64,000 bases of DNA, taken from Paludibacteraceae bacterium. Lineage in GTDB: Bacteria > Bacteroidota > Bacteroidia > Bacteroidales > Paludibacteraceae. The notes under the pieces were generated by a model, which worked only from the letters and a program-made list of their open reading frames with translations, ran no database searches and was not told where the DNA came from. The position numbers and the translations under genes were made by a program. The stretch is taken from contig CAJOCN010000008.1 of the NCBI GenBank assembly GCA_905233255.1, positions 1-64,000 of the forward strand, written 5' to 3'. Of this stretch, positions 52,408-60,330 are shown one piece after another. How positions within the stretch are numbered: the first letter of the stretch is position 1; each line of letters opens with the position of its first letter.

Positions 52408-52442
52408 CAAAAGTACTGCTTTGGAGTGCAAAGATATTGCAC
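52408..52442 (-). promoter_or_regulatory. Promoter and operator of hsdM-hsdS-hsdR
   Basis: -7 box TACTTTTG (52415-52408). Inverted repeat GTGCAA-AGATA-TTGCAC at 52426-52442, identical with its left flank TTGGA to the site at the outer-membrane gene and at the same 18-base distance. Confidence 0.78.
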
Positions 52443-52461
52443 CGAAAACAGAAAAATGCAA

Positions 52462-53466
52462 TTATTTATAAAATTTATTGAGCGTTTTTACGTGCTCGCG
52501 CATCATATCGCGCACGTTCTGTGGTTCGAGGACTTCGAGTTGGGAGCCGAAGGAAAGGAGGAGCGCGATGAGTTCGTTGTTAGGGATAACGTCGATGGAT
52601 ATGCGATACTCCTTATCGTAGTTATGCTGCGAGGGGTGAAGCGGTTTGTTCTTTATATAAGGATAGCGGTCGGGCGCAATGCGCATGACAATATGCTCGA
52701 CACGTTTGTCCTTGGGGATGGTGACACCGACGATGTCTTCAAAATACTCATCGAAATCCAGTTCTTCCGGTTTCGGCTTGTACTCACCCAACATAGGCGA
52801 TACAGCCTCAATGCGGTCAAGGGCAAAATTGGTAATAGCGTTGAACTCCGTATTCCAACCGAACAAGAACCATCGGTTGTTGTACTGCTTGAGGTAATAC
52901 GGGTGTATCTCGCACGTAATCGGTTTGTTCTTCTTGAAGGACTTATAACGGATATTGAGCACCTGCTTGTTAACGATGGCATCAAAGAGCGGCGTGATGT
53001 TCTCCAGTCCTTTGAGATCCATGTTCTGCTCAAAACCAATGACGGACTCTTGTGTGCCGTTGAGGTGCAGTTTGTCAGCCAGTTTACTTTGGAGTTCTTC
53101 CATCCACTCGAACTGAGGTAGCCCTTTGAAGCGGTTGAGCAACAGGACAGTCTCTTTGAGTTGGTCGAGTTCCTCGTAGGAAAGCGGCATGTTGGCTATC
53201 GAGAAGTTCGGATCCTCGTAGGTGTAGTAGGTGCGTTTGCCGTCTTTAGTGCGCTTGATGAGGGCACGGAAGCCAGCTTCGCTCTCCATGAAATTGAGGT
53301 CGTTGAAGATCTGACGACGACTGACGGAGATACGTTCGGAGAAGGCACGGTATAAGGCATCCTCGCAGGCACGCTGGAGGTCTTCCCAACTATAACGACC
53401 GTGCTTGGCGGACAAGCATTTGTCAATTGCGCGGTAACGCACGTTTGCACCTTTGTTTTGAGCCAT
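52462..53466 (-). CDS. WYL-domain transcriptional regulator
   Basis: 334 residues. An N-terminal winged helix-turn-helix (about 8-75: YRAIDKCLSAKHGRYSWEDL; VSRRQIFNDLNFMES), a WYL domain at about 155-235 (LNIRYKSFKKNKPITCEIHPYYLKQYNNRWFLFGW) and a C-terminal WCX region. WYL regulators such as BrxR and CapW repress defence operons and respond to nucleic acid or nucleotide ligands. It lies just upstream of hsdM on the same strand, so it is the best candidate to bind the shared inverted repeat. It has its own promoter. Confidence 0.92.
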   Translation of the reverse strand: MAQNKGANVRYRAIDKCLSAKHGRYSWEDLQRACEDALYRAFSERISVSRRQIFNDLNFMESEAGFRALIKRTKDGKRTYYTYEDPNFSIANMPLSYEELDQLKETVLLLNRFKGLPQFEWMEELQSKLADKLHLNGTQESVIGFEQNMDLKGLENITPLFDAIVNKQVLNIRYKSFKKNKPITCEIHPYYLKQYNNRWFLFGWNTEFNAITNFALDRIEAVSPMLGEYKPKPEELDFDEYFEDIVGVTIPKDKRVEHIVMRIAPDRYPYIKNKPLHPSQHNYDKEYRISIDVIPNNELIALLLSFGSQLEVLEPQNVRDMMREHVKTLNKFYK

Positions 53467-53529
53467 AAAGACATTTACAATTTAGTCATTTACCATGTAC
53501 CACTTATTGCTGCTGCACGCATTGGCGTG

Positions 53530-53561
53530 CAAAGATACGAAAAAAAATTGAGATATGCAAA
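53530..53561 (-). promoter_or_regulatory. Promoter of the WYL regulator
   Basis: Minus strand TTTG (53561-53558), 20 bases, TATCTTTG (53537-53530). It lacks the shared operator. Confidence 0.75.
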
Positions 53562-53574
53562 TTTTGGAAGAGAA

Positions 53575-53955
53575 ATATGCCGAATTAGGCAGATTTAGGC
53601 AGAAATAGGCAGAGATAGGCAGGATGGAACGCGGGATAACATCCCGCTACGGAATATAGACAGATGCCAAGATAAGAACCCACACAGATGTGTGAAAGTG
53701 CATCCGAGAGAATAAAAGAAGAATGCCGGATATAATCCGGCGGCAATGAACAAAGTCAAAAAACGGCATATATGCCAGGCTAATAGACGGAGACGGAAAT
53801 AAAACGGCATACAATGCCGGGGAATAGACATACAAAAAAGCGAGTACCGAAGCACTCGCTTTCTCCGGACAAAAGTCCGTCGCACCTAACGAAGATTGTG
53901 GGTGGGTGGAAACTCCGGCAACGGAGGTGCCGGACACAGGACACCGTGGGCTGTA
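53575..53955. repeat. Array of distinct small hairpins at the island edge
   Basis: First TTAGGCAGAAATAGGCAGA-type heptamers (53585-53622), then hairpins GCGGGAT-AAC-ATCCCGC, CCGGAT-ATA-ATCCGG, CGGCATATATGCC, CGGCAT-ACA-ATGCCG, AGCGAGT...ACTCGCT and CGGACAAAAGTCCG. The CGGCAT...ATGCCG units followed by AATAGAC match the start of the 208-bp repeat at 40846-41520. I see no gene. Confidence 0.78.
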
Positions 53956-54183
53956 CTATAGTTTGCGCCACTTTGTTTCGGCGATTTTCTCGATGCGGTG
54001 GTTATTGCGCCAGCGGTTGAGAACCATCGAGATGGCGGAACCTTTGACCGATTGACCTTTGCGGGCACGGAGCTTGATGAGATCGGCAGTGGCAAACTCC
54101 TGCGGAAGGAGTGCGAGGAGTGACGAGGCTGAACCGCGTTCGCCGGAGATGATGTCCAAAGCACCGGTCAGTTCTTGCTCCAT
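53956..54183 (-). CDS. Possible 75-residue winged-helix fragment
   Basis: The frame starts MEQELTGALDIISGERG and continues QEFATADLIKLRARKG, then AISMVLNRWRNNHRIEKIA. The helix pattern suggests a winged helix-turn-helix such as the end of Bacteroidetes primase or mobile-element proteins. There is no promoter, and hairpin-rich sequence abuts both ends, so it is probably the remnant of a longer gene. Confidence 0.45.
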   Translation of the reverse strand: MEQELTGALDIISGERGSASSLLALLPQEFATADLIKLRARKGQSVKGSAISMVLNRWRNNHRIEKIAETKWRKL

Positions 54184-54190
54184 CTGTTCT

Positions 54191-54228
54191 CATCGGGGAC
54201 CCCGATCCGCCATGCATAGGCGGATACT
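54191..54228. repeat. Hairpins GGGGACCCC and ATCCGCC
   Basis: TCGGGGACCCCGA palindrome followed by GATCCGCC-ATGCATA-GGCGGAT stem, of the same small-hairpin style as the neighbouring array. Confidence 0.65.
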
Positions 54229-54231
54229 ATG

Positions 54232-54266
54232 AAAAAGGAAGTGATCCAAATGGGTCGCTTCCTTTT
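54232..54266. terminator. Bidirectional terminator
   Basis: 16-bp stem AAAAAGGAAGTGATCC / GGGTCGCTTCCTTTTT with loop AAAT and two G-T style mismatches; A and T runs serve both strands. It ends the EamA transcript and seals the island side. The bases from here to 54382 hold nothing else recognisable. Confidence 0.85.
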
Positions 54267-54382
54267 TTCTGTGTAGTTGTCTGGGTAGTTTGACCACCTA
54301 TTGAAGAACTATTCAATGAATTTCCAATGGTCGATTGTATCGGCTCGGGGACGAGCAGAGTTCGGGACGAGCAAGTTTCCTC

Positions 54383-55273
54383 CTATTTGCGTTCGCTAAT
54401 GATCATAAACAACACAGCGGCGATGCAGATTGCGATACCAGCGATGATATTCGTCGTTAGGGGTTCGCTAAAGACCATTGTGCCGACTAAGATAGCAGTT
54501 ACGGGTTCAAAGGCGCCCAAGACAGCAGTTTTGGTGGGTCCGACAAGGCGCGTAGAGAGAGCTATGGTCAGCATCGCTATCATCGTGGGGAAAATAGCCA
54601 GCCCTACGAGATTCAGCACTTCGGAGGTCGTGTCTATCCCTTGCATCACGGGCGTTCCGTCGATCAGCAGGTACGTCAGAAAGGCAATAACTCCCACCAC
54701 CAAGCCATAGAACGTCAGCAGGTGTTCGGAGATATGTTTAATTCGCTTTGAGCGGTTGACAATCACCAGATAGATGGAGTAACTCAGGGCAGACAAAGCC
54801 GCAAGCACGATACCTACCCAATGAATCTCTACGCCTGCCGATGGCCAACTGAGAAAGACCACGCCAACGATTGTTGCAACGATACTCAACCACACTTGCC
54901 ATTTGGGATAGACATGCAGTCCGATCATGATGAGTGCCACGAATACCGGATACAAATAAACAAATGTAGTAGCCAATCCGGAAGGGATGAAACGATACGA
55001 TTCAAATAGAAAAACGCTACTCGCAGCATACAAACAGCCCAATAGAATCAGCAGTCGCAGCTCTCTGCCGTTGACACGGAAAGACTCATGCCGGAACACC
55101 ATCCACACACCTAAGATCACCACTGAGATGGCATACCGGAAGAACAACATCGACAACACCGGCACGCCACCGTCCAAAAGCGGTTTGCCGAACAGCGGAT
55201 TCAATCCATATGAGATACCCGCTGCGACTCCGGCAGCAAAGCCCAGGATCGTTTTCTGTATCTTTTGCGGCAT
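54383..55273 (-). CDS. EamA/DMT-family transporter
   Basis: A 296-residue inner-membrane protein with ten predicted membrane helices in two EamA repeats (GFAAGVAAGISYGLNPLFGKPL to about 140; WVGIVLAALSALSYSIYLVIV to the end, with VGPTKTAVLGAFEPVTAILVG as the conserved motif). Drug/metabolite exporter superfamily; substrate unknown. Its ATG lies one base after the stop of a 37-residue ORF, which suggests translational coupling. Confidence 0.9.
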   Translation of the reverse strand: MPQKIQKTILGFAAGVAAGISYGLNPLFGKPLLDGGVPVLSMLFFRYAISVVILGVWMVFRHESFRVNGRELRLLILLGCLYAASSVFLFESYRFIPSGLATTFVYLYPVFVALIMIGLHVYPKWQVWLSIVATIVGVVFLSWPSAGVEIHWVGIVLAALSALSYSIYLVIVNRSKRIKHISEHLLTFYGLVVGVIAFLTYLLIDGTPVMQGIDTTSEVLNLVGLAIFPTMIAMLTIALSTRLVGPTKTAVLGAFEPVTAILVGTMVFSEPLTTNIIAGIAICIAAVLFMIISERK

Positions 55274-55274
55274 A

Positions 55275-55388
55275 TTAATGTCCTCTCACAAATTGTCCTT
55301 CGGGCTGGTGGGCGAGAAAGCAGCTGTCTTCCTGCTGCTCCTCATCTATCGCTTGCTGCTGTTGCGCTATGTACTCGTCGTATGTCAT
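55275..55388 (-). CDS. 37-residue ORF coupled to the EamA gene
   Basis: MTYDEYIAQQQQAIDEEQQE starts it and QFVRGH ends it. Acidic, Gln-rich, no membrane segment or known family. Its TAA (55277-55275) is one base from the EamA ATG. A -7 box TATCTTTG at 55423-55416 lies 27 bases upstream. It may be a small protein or a leader peptide. Confidence 0.55.
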   Translation of the reverse strand: MTYDEYIAQQQQAIDEEQQEDSCFLAHQPEGQFVRGH

Positions 55389-55415
55389 AGTGTCGAACGG
55401 TTGATTAAACGGGTG

Positions 55416-55423
55416 CAAAGATA
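55416..55423 (-). promoter_or_regulatory. -7 element before the 37-residue ORF
   Basis: TATCTTTG on the minus strand. The -33 position falls in a GAAAAAT array and lacks TTTG. Confidence 0.5.
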
Positions 55424-55433
55424 CGATAAATAA

Positions 55434-55465
55434 TTGAAAATGAAAAATGAAAAATGAAAAATGAA
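55434..55465. repeat. GAAAAAT heptamer array
   Basis: Four GAAAAAT-type units between the divergent EamA and rRNA methyltransferase promoters. Confidence 0.85.
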
Positions 55466-55503
55466 AGAAAAAGCACACATTCTTGAAGAAAAATGCGCGC
55501 GGG

Positions 55504-55535
55504 CTTGCGTATATGTAATAATTTTTGTAAATTTG
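55504..55535 (+). promoter_or_regulatory. Promoter of the rRNA methyltransferase gene
   Basis: CTTG (55504-55507), 20 bases, TAAATTTG (55528-55535). Confidence 0.75.
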
Positions 55536-55555
55536 CAGCGCAAAATTGTTTAAGG

Positions 55556-57040
55556 ATGGGAAAGAAGAAGAATTTACCGATATTAGAACATATCGAGATC
55601 ACCGGCGTAGCTGCAGAAGGTAAAGCCTTGGCCAAAGTACAAAGTGACGATGTACAAGGGACAAAGGGAGATGGCATAGTGGTTTTTGTGCCTAACTGCG
55701 TGCCCGGGGACATTGTGGATCTGCAGGTGACGAAAAAGAAGCACTCGTTCATGGAGGCGAAAGTGCTGCGTATAGTGCAGGAGAGTGCCGTACGATGCGA
55801 GGCGAAGTGCAAACATTTCGGTGTGTGCGGCGGTTGCAAATGGCAGATATTGCCGTACGAGGAGCAACTCCGCTACAAGCAGCAGCAGATCGTCGATAAC
55901 CTGACGCGGATCGGTAAGATCGAGTTACCGGAGATCAGTCCAATCAAGGGCAGCCAACATATCTACGAATACCGCAATAAGTTAGAGTTCAGTTGTTCGG
56001 ACAGGAAATGGCTCACTTCCAACGAGTTGGAAGAATTAAAAATGAAAAATGAAGAATTAAAAATGGAGCCCGGTGTCGGGTTTCATATCCCGGGTGCGTT
56101 CGACAAAGTGCTGGACATAGAGGAGTGTCACCTGATGCCGGATATCAATAATAGAATAAGGAACGGCGTGCGCGAGTATGCACGTGTACACGGCTTGAGT
56201 TTCTACAACGAACACACCCACGAGGGACTGCTGAGGACGCTGATCCTGAGGAACAACCACAAGGGCGAAATGATGCTGATTGTGGTGTTCGGAGCCGAAA
56301 TTTCAAATTTCAAATCTCAAGTTTCAAATTTCTTGGAATACCTGCACACGGAGTTTCCGGAGATCATCTCCCTGCTCTACGTAGAAAACCTGAAGTACAA
56401 CGACACGATCGGCGACCAGGAAGTGAAGGTCTATTTCGGTCAAGACCATATCATCGAGGAGATGGAAGGTCTGCAGTTCAAAGTTGGTCCCAAATCGTTC
56501 TACCAGACGAACACCGAGCAAGCATACGAGTTGTACAAAGTGGCACGGGAGATGGCATTTGAAGAATTCACAATGCACAATTCACAATTCACAGATAAAC
56601 CTTTGGTGTACGACCTCTATACGGGTACGGGGACGATCGCCAATTTCGTAGCCCGTCAGGCTCGTCAGGTGATCGGAATCGAGTATGTACCGGAGGCGAT
56701 AGAGGACGCCAAAGTCAATTCGAAGATAAACGGGATTGAGAACACCCTGTTCTTCGCAGGGGACATGAAGGATATTTTGAATGACGATTTCATCGCTGCG
56801 CACGGCCGTCCGGACATCATCATCACCGACCCTCCGCGCGCCGGAATGCATGAGGATGTGGTGAACGTGATTCTGAATGCGGAACCGAAAAGGATTGTGT
56901 ATGTGAGTTGCAATCCGGCCACTCAAGCGCGCGACCTGGCGTTGCTCGACGCTAAATACAAGGTGACGAGAGTGCAACCGGTGGATATGTTCCCGCACAC
57001 GCAACACGTGGAGAACGTTGTTCAGCTGGAGTTAAGATGA
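55556..57040 (+). CDS. rlmD: 23S rRNA (uracil-5-)-methyltransferase, RlmD family
   Basis: 494 residues from ATG 55556 (MGKKKNLPILEH); the longer frame begins before the promoter. N-terminal TRAM domain (IEITGVAAEGKALAKV), iron-sulfur cysteines CEAKCKHFGVCGGC, SAM domain DLYTGTGTIANF, DPPRAGMHEDV and the catalytic cysteine in VYVSCNPATQARDL. RlmD methylates U1939 and RlmCD both sites; which applies is unknown. Four heptamer stretches are translated in frame: KVQSDDVQGTKG near residue 28, LKMKNEELKMEPG near 160, ISNFKSQVSNF near 250 and FTMHNSQFTDK near 338. The stop lies in the next repeat array. Confidence 0.93.
   Translation: MGKKKNLPILEHIEITGVAAEGKALAKVQSDDVQGTKGDGIVVFVPNCVPGDIVDLQVTKKKHSFMEAKVLRIVQESAVRCEAKCKHFGVCGGCKWQILPYEEQLRYKQQQIVDNLTRIGKIELPEISPIKGSQHIYEYRNKLEFSCSDRKWLTSNELEELKMKNEELKMEPGVGFHIPGAFDKVLDIEECHLMPDINNRIRNGVREYARVHGLSFYNEHTHEGLLRTLILRNNHKGEMMLIVVFGAEISNFKSQVSNFLEYLHTEFPEIISLLYVENLKYNDTIGDQEVKVYFGQDHIIEEMEGLQFKVGPKSFYQTNTEQAYELYKVAREMAFEEFTMHNSQFTDKPLVYDLYTGTGTIANFVARQARQVIGIEYVPEAIEDAKVNSKINGIENTLFFAGDMKDILNDDFIAAHGRPDIIITDPPRAGMHEDVVNVILNAEPKRIVYVSCNPATQARDLALLDAKYKVTRVQPVDMFPHTQHVENVVQLELR
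56032..56068. repeat. AAAAATG/GAAGAAT heptamers inside rlmD
   Basis: GAATTAAAAATGAAAAATG-type units in frame; other in-frame stretches lie at 55638-55673, 56298-56336 (TTTCAAA units) and 56564-56598 (ATTCACA units). Confidence 0.8.
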
Positions 57041-57086
57041 AGATTTGAAGATTTGAAGATTTAAAGATTTAAAGATTTGAAGATTT
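57037..57086. repeat. GAAGATTT octamer array between rlmD and the subtilase
   Basis: About six units GAAGATTT / AAAGATTT. It includes the rlmD stop TGA and ends exactly at the subtilase ATG. Confidence 0.92.
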
Positions 57087-58487
57087 ATGCTATTGGTTAT
57101 TCTGCTTCATATTTATTTTGTGTCATTTACGGATAAGCCGCTGACAAGTACTCCTGCGCTTTCACCACGCGCCGTTGAGCAACGTGTGAAATGGGCTATT
57201 CCGACGGATGGGTTGGATTACCCCGTGAGTGCCGCTTATCTGGACAGTCTGCGCGCAAGAGGCGTTAAGATCCATCACACGAGCCGCTGGTTCAACGGCG
57301 CGACGGTAGAGATGAGTGAAGAGCAAGCCGCTGAGATAGCGAGACTCCCGTTCCTGAGCGGAATGGAGATGACGCGTAAGAGCGACAACCCAGCCACACC
57401 GGCAAGAGCCCCCAAATGGCTGCGGGCAGACGAACCGACGGACAGTTATACAGACGGACAACTGGCAACCTATAACCTCCTACCGCTTCATAATTTGGGT
57501 TTTGAGGGGCAGGGCATCCTAATGGCGGTCTGCGACGGGGCTTTCCACAACGCCAACACGATGCCATGTTTCCGTCGTGAACAGGAGTTGGGGCATTTCG
57601 ATTTCACGGATGATGCCGACAGTTTTTATGGTTCTACCGGCAATCATGGAACAGAGTGCCTGAGTGCCATCAGCGGTATTGCGGAGGGTTTCTCCGGAGC
57701 CGCGACGAAAGCCGAATACTACCTGATGCGGAGCGAGGAATACGAAACAGAGAGCCCGAAAGAGATGGATAATCTGGTAGCCGCCTTAGAGAAAGCGGAC
57801 TCGTTGGGCGTCAATGTGTTCTCGGTGTCGTTAGGGTACGGGCTATTCGATAACGAAGAATGGAACCTGGACAAGACGACAGATCTGGACGGCGTGACGA
57901 CGCGTGTGAGCCGCGCGGCAACGATAGCAGCGCGCAAGGGCATGTTGGTCTGCGCCGCCGCCGGAAACGAAGGCAATGCAGAGTGGCGCACCATCAGCGC
58001 TCCAGCAGATGCAGACAGTATTCTGACCATTGGAGCCGTTAACATAGAGGGCAATACAGGGAATTTCTCCAGCTATGGTCCCAGCTCCGACGGACGTGTC
58101 AAACCGGAGGTTTGTGCCGTAGGCGTACAAACCGTATTGATTAATCCGAACGGCGTGATTGTACGCTCCAACGGAACCAGTTTTTCGACGCCTCTGTTAG
58201 CGGGAATGGCCGCCAGTCTATGGTCAGCCCTCCCCGATAAGAACGCCATGCAGATACGCGATCTGATCATCCAATCGGCAGACCATTACACCTCTCCCGA
58301 TCCCAACCACCATTACGGCTACGGCATCCCCGATGCGTGGAAAGCGTATGAGAAGGGGAGTGAAGAAGAAATGGACATAGAACAAATCCGGGAGGAAGAA
58401 CCGACGCGTAAGTTCATCCGCGGTGACCAAATCCTGATCTTCCGCCACGGACACATATACAACCTCGCGGGCCAGAGAGTGGAATAA
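57087..58487 (+). CDS. Subtilisin-like serine protease (S8)
   Basis: 466 residues. Weak N-terminal signal (LLVILLHIYFVSF), an N-terminal propeptide-like part to about 125, then the S8 domain with D150 (MAVCDGAF), H187 (GNHGTE), N293 (AAGNEGN, oxyanion) and S365 (NGTSFSTP). Probably exported. The last 27 residues (KFIRGDQILIFRHG, then YNLAGQRVE) match the tail of the S37 peptidase at 19023-20744 and resemble the first half of a type IX C-terminal signal. The stop abuts the convergent SRP RNA terminator. Confidence 0.92.
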   Translation: MLLVILLHIYFVSFTDKPLTSTPALSPRAVEQRVKWAIPTDGLDYPVSAAYLDSLRARGVKIHHTSRWFNGATVEMSEEQAAEIARLPFLSGMEMTRKSDNPATPARAPKWLRADEPTDSYTDGQLATYNLLPLHNLGFEGQGILMAVCDGAFHNANTMPCFRREQELGHFDFTDDADSFYGSTGNHGTECLSAISGIAEGFSGAATKAEYYLMRSEEYETESPKEMDNLVAALEKADSLGVNVFSVSLGYGLFDNEEWNLDKTTDLDGVTTRVSRAATIAARKGMLVCAAAGNEGNAEWRTISAPADADSILTIGAVNIEGNTGNFSSYGPSSDGRVKPEVCAVGVQTVLINPNGVIVRSNGTSFSTPLLAGMAASLWSALPDKNAMQIRDLIIQSADHYTSPDPNHHYGYGIPDAWKAYEKGSEEEMDIEQIREEEPTRKFIRGDQILIFRHGHIYNLAGQRVE

Positions 58488-58493
58488 AAAAAA

Positions 58494-58590
58494 GGGTAAG
58501 CGATTTACATCGCACCGCTACAACCTCCTACCCTTGCTCCGGTCAAGGCCTGGGGGAGTTCAGAGGGAGCTGGTCGTGTAAGACTTACCC
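58494..58590 (-). ncRNA. ffs: Small SRP RNA (4.5S type)
   Basis: About 97 bases. The ends GGGTAAG (58590-58584) and CTTACCC (58500-58494) pair and a run of eight T follows, giving a terminator. The apical part reads CCCC-CAGG-CC-TTGACC-GG-AGCA-AGGG, with the CAGG/AGCA internal loop that binds Ffh. A perfect promoter lies upstream (58676-58645). The apical loop is six bases (TTGACC) rather than the common GGAA tetraloop. I infer SRP RNA from this signature; it guides membrane and secretory proteins with Ffh. Confidence 0.8.
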
Positions 58591-58644
58591 TATGTCGCTT
58601 GATCTAAAACGCCAATAAATTGGTTTAATCATCAAAAGCGAGTG

Positions 58645-58676
58645 CAAAGGTACAACTTTTTTTTGAATTGTGCAAG
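58645..58676 (-). promoter_or_regulatory. Promoter of the SRP RNA
   Basis: Minus strand CTTG (58676-58673), 20 bases, TACCTTTG (58652-58645). The transcript would carry about 45 leader bases, probably processed. Confidence 0.8.
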
Positions 58677-58767
58677 TTTTGTGAAAAATAAAAATTCAGA
58701 ACAAAAAGTATATATATACTATGTATATATATAGAAAATAGCAAAAAAAATACCATTCAAAGTGCTC

Positions 58768-58811
58768 ATCCTATGGTGATCCTATGGTGACTGTATGGTG
58801 ATCCTATGGTT
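58768..58811. repeat. Four tandem copies of an 11-bp repeat
   Basis: ATCCTATGGTG, ATCCTATGGTG, ACTGTATGGTG and ATCCTATGGTT, ending 47 bases before the helicase ATG. The rest of 58677-58858 is AT-rich, with an imperfect TATATATA palindrome at 58708-58735. Confidence 0.92.
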
Positions 58812-58858
58812 TAATACCGATGCGATATGCATGAGGAGAGTACTTGGTCAAGTTGAGG

Positions 58859-60241
58859 ATGTTAGAGGATTTCATAATAGGTCGTATCAAGGCGGAATTG
58901 CCGTTTGAACCGAACGCGGAGAAGGAAGGTCTCTTCCGGGCGCTCGGTACTTTTTTGGTATCGCGCGAAGCACACAAAGCTTTTATTCTGCGCGGTTATG
59001 CGGGCACGGGCAAGACGAGCGTAGTGAGTGCGTTGGTGCGTGCTATGGGAGGTCTCAAACAGCCGTGTGTGTTACTGGCTCCAACCGGCAGGGCGGCTAA
59101 AGTGCTTAGCCGTTATTCGGGAGCGCCCGCGTACACGATCCATAAACAGATATACCGTCTCAACCAGTTGGGCGGCGAGGTTTTTACGCTGAGCGACAAC
59201 CTGCGCAAGAACACCCTCTTCATCGTTGATGAGGCCTCTATGCTAAGCGGCGAGCGAGAGCCGAGTGGCCATTTCGGTTCCGGCTGCGTGCTTGACGATC
59301 TGGTGAAATATGTCTATAACGGGTACGGATGCAGCCTGCTGCTATTAGGCGACGATGCACAATTACCTCCGGTAGGCAGCGTTTACAGCCCTGCGTTGGA
59401 CGAGGATTTCATGCGTGGTTACGGGCTAACGGTGACGGGTTACGGGTTACGGGAAGTAGCGCGCCAAGCCTTAGACAGCGGCATTCTGAGTGAGGCGACA
59501 AGAATTAGGGATGAGAGGGAGATACGTATTCAGCCCAACGGCAGGGATATTATCCAAGTGCCGGGGGAAGAGGTGATTGAGCGGATAGAGGAGAGTTGGC
59601 GTGAGGTGGGAATAGAAGAGACACTCATCATTGCACGCAGCAACAAGATGACCAATCTCTACAACGGCGGCATACGTGCACGTGTGCTATGGAAAGAGGA
59701 CGACCTGTCCAACGGCGACCGACTGATGGTCGTCAAGAACAACTATTTCTGGGCACAAGAGTACCAGGACCTGGAGTTTATCGCCAACGGCGACATGTTC
59801 GAGATCGAGCGTTTGAGCAACCGTCATGAGATGTACGGTTTTCAGTTCGCCAAAGCCACCTTGCGATCGGTGGACTACGATTGGGAGATTGAGGCGTTAG
59901 TGTGGATAGACACGCTAATGACCGAAAGTCCCGAGTCCAATTACGGGCTGCAGCGCGAACTATTCAGCCGTATAGCGGAGGATTATCCGGAGATACGGAA
60001 CAAAAAAGAGCTCGTCAAAAAGATCTATGAATCGCCCTATTACAACGCCCTTCAAGTACGTTTTGCGTACTGCGTGACCTGCCACAAAGCGCAAGGCGGG
60101 CAGTGGAAACATGTGTATATAGACAACGGCTTGGGAGAGGAGTTGATCAGCGGCATGGACGAAGCCGAAAAACGGGAATACAGGAGGTGGTTGTACACGG
60201 CAGTGACCCGTTCCACAGAAAAAATATACTTATTACGCTGA
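58859..60241 (+). CDS. RecD-like superfamily 1 DNA helicase
   Basis: About 460 residues from ATG 58859 (MLEDFIIGR); the longer frame starts at a TTG. Motif I GYAGTGKTS, Walker B IVDEASM, GDDAQLPPVGS (motif III), and the C-terminal CHKAQGGQW and YTAVTRSTEKIYL (motifs V-VI) are all present. This is the UvrD_C2/AAA_30 type stand-alone RecD-like helicase widespread in Bacteroidetes; its repair role is undetermined. A GGTTACG heptamer array (59417-59453) is translated in frame as YGLTVTGYGLRE. Another GC-rich loop (GEREPSGHFGSGC) follows DEASM and may also be an insertion. Confidence 0.9.
   Translation: MLEDFIIGRIKAELPFEPNAEKEGLFRALGTFLVSREAHKAFILRGYAGTGKTSVVSALVRAMGGLKQPCVLLAPTGRAAKVLSRYSGAPAYTIHKQIYRLNQLGGEVFTLSDNLRKNTLFIVDEASMLSGEREPSGHFGSGCVLDDLVKYVYNGYGCSLLLLGDDAQLPPVGSVYSPALDEDFMRGYGLTVTGYGLREVARQALDSGILSEATRIRDEREIRIQPNGRDIIQVPGEEVIERIEESWREVGIEETLIIARSNKMTNLYNGGIRARVLWKEDDLSNGDRLMVVKNNYFWAQEYQDLEFIANGDMFEIERLSNRHEMYGFQFAKATLRSVDYDWEIEALVWIDTLMTESPESNYGLQRELFSRIAEDYPEIRNKKELVKKIYESPYYNALQVRFAYCVTCHKAQGGQWKHVYIDNGLGEELISGMDEAEKREYRRWLYTAVTRSTEKIYLLR
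59417..59453. repeat. GGTTACG heptamer array inside the helicase gene
   Basis: Units GGTTACG, GGCTAAC, GGTGACG, GGTTACG and GGTTACG, read in frame. Confidence 0.85.
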
Positions 60242-60255
60242 TTTTTCCGAAAATA

Positions 60256-60287
60256 CTTGTGTATATGGATATTTTTTTGTAATTTTG
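60256..60287 (+). promoter_or_regulatory. Promoter of the 60.3-kb lipoprotein operon
   Basis: CTTG (60256-60259), 20 bases, TAATTTTG (60280-60287), 43 bases before the ATG. Confidence 0.78.
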
Positions 60288-60330
60288 CACGCGAATTGTG
60301 AATTAACAAATTATATCTATAATAATCATT

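Noticed and set aside
58700..58740. Replication origin (AT-rich palindrome)
   Set aside because: Only one AT-rich palindrome, no DnaA-box cluster and no dnaA or dnaN nearby.
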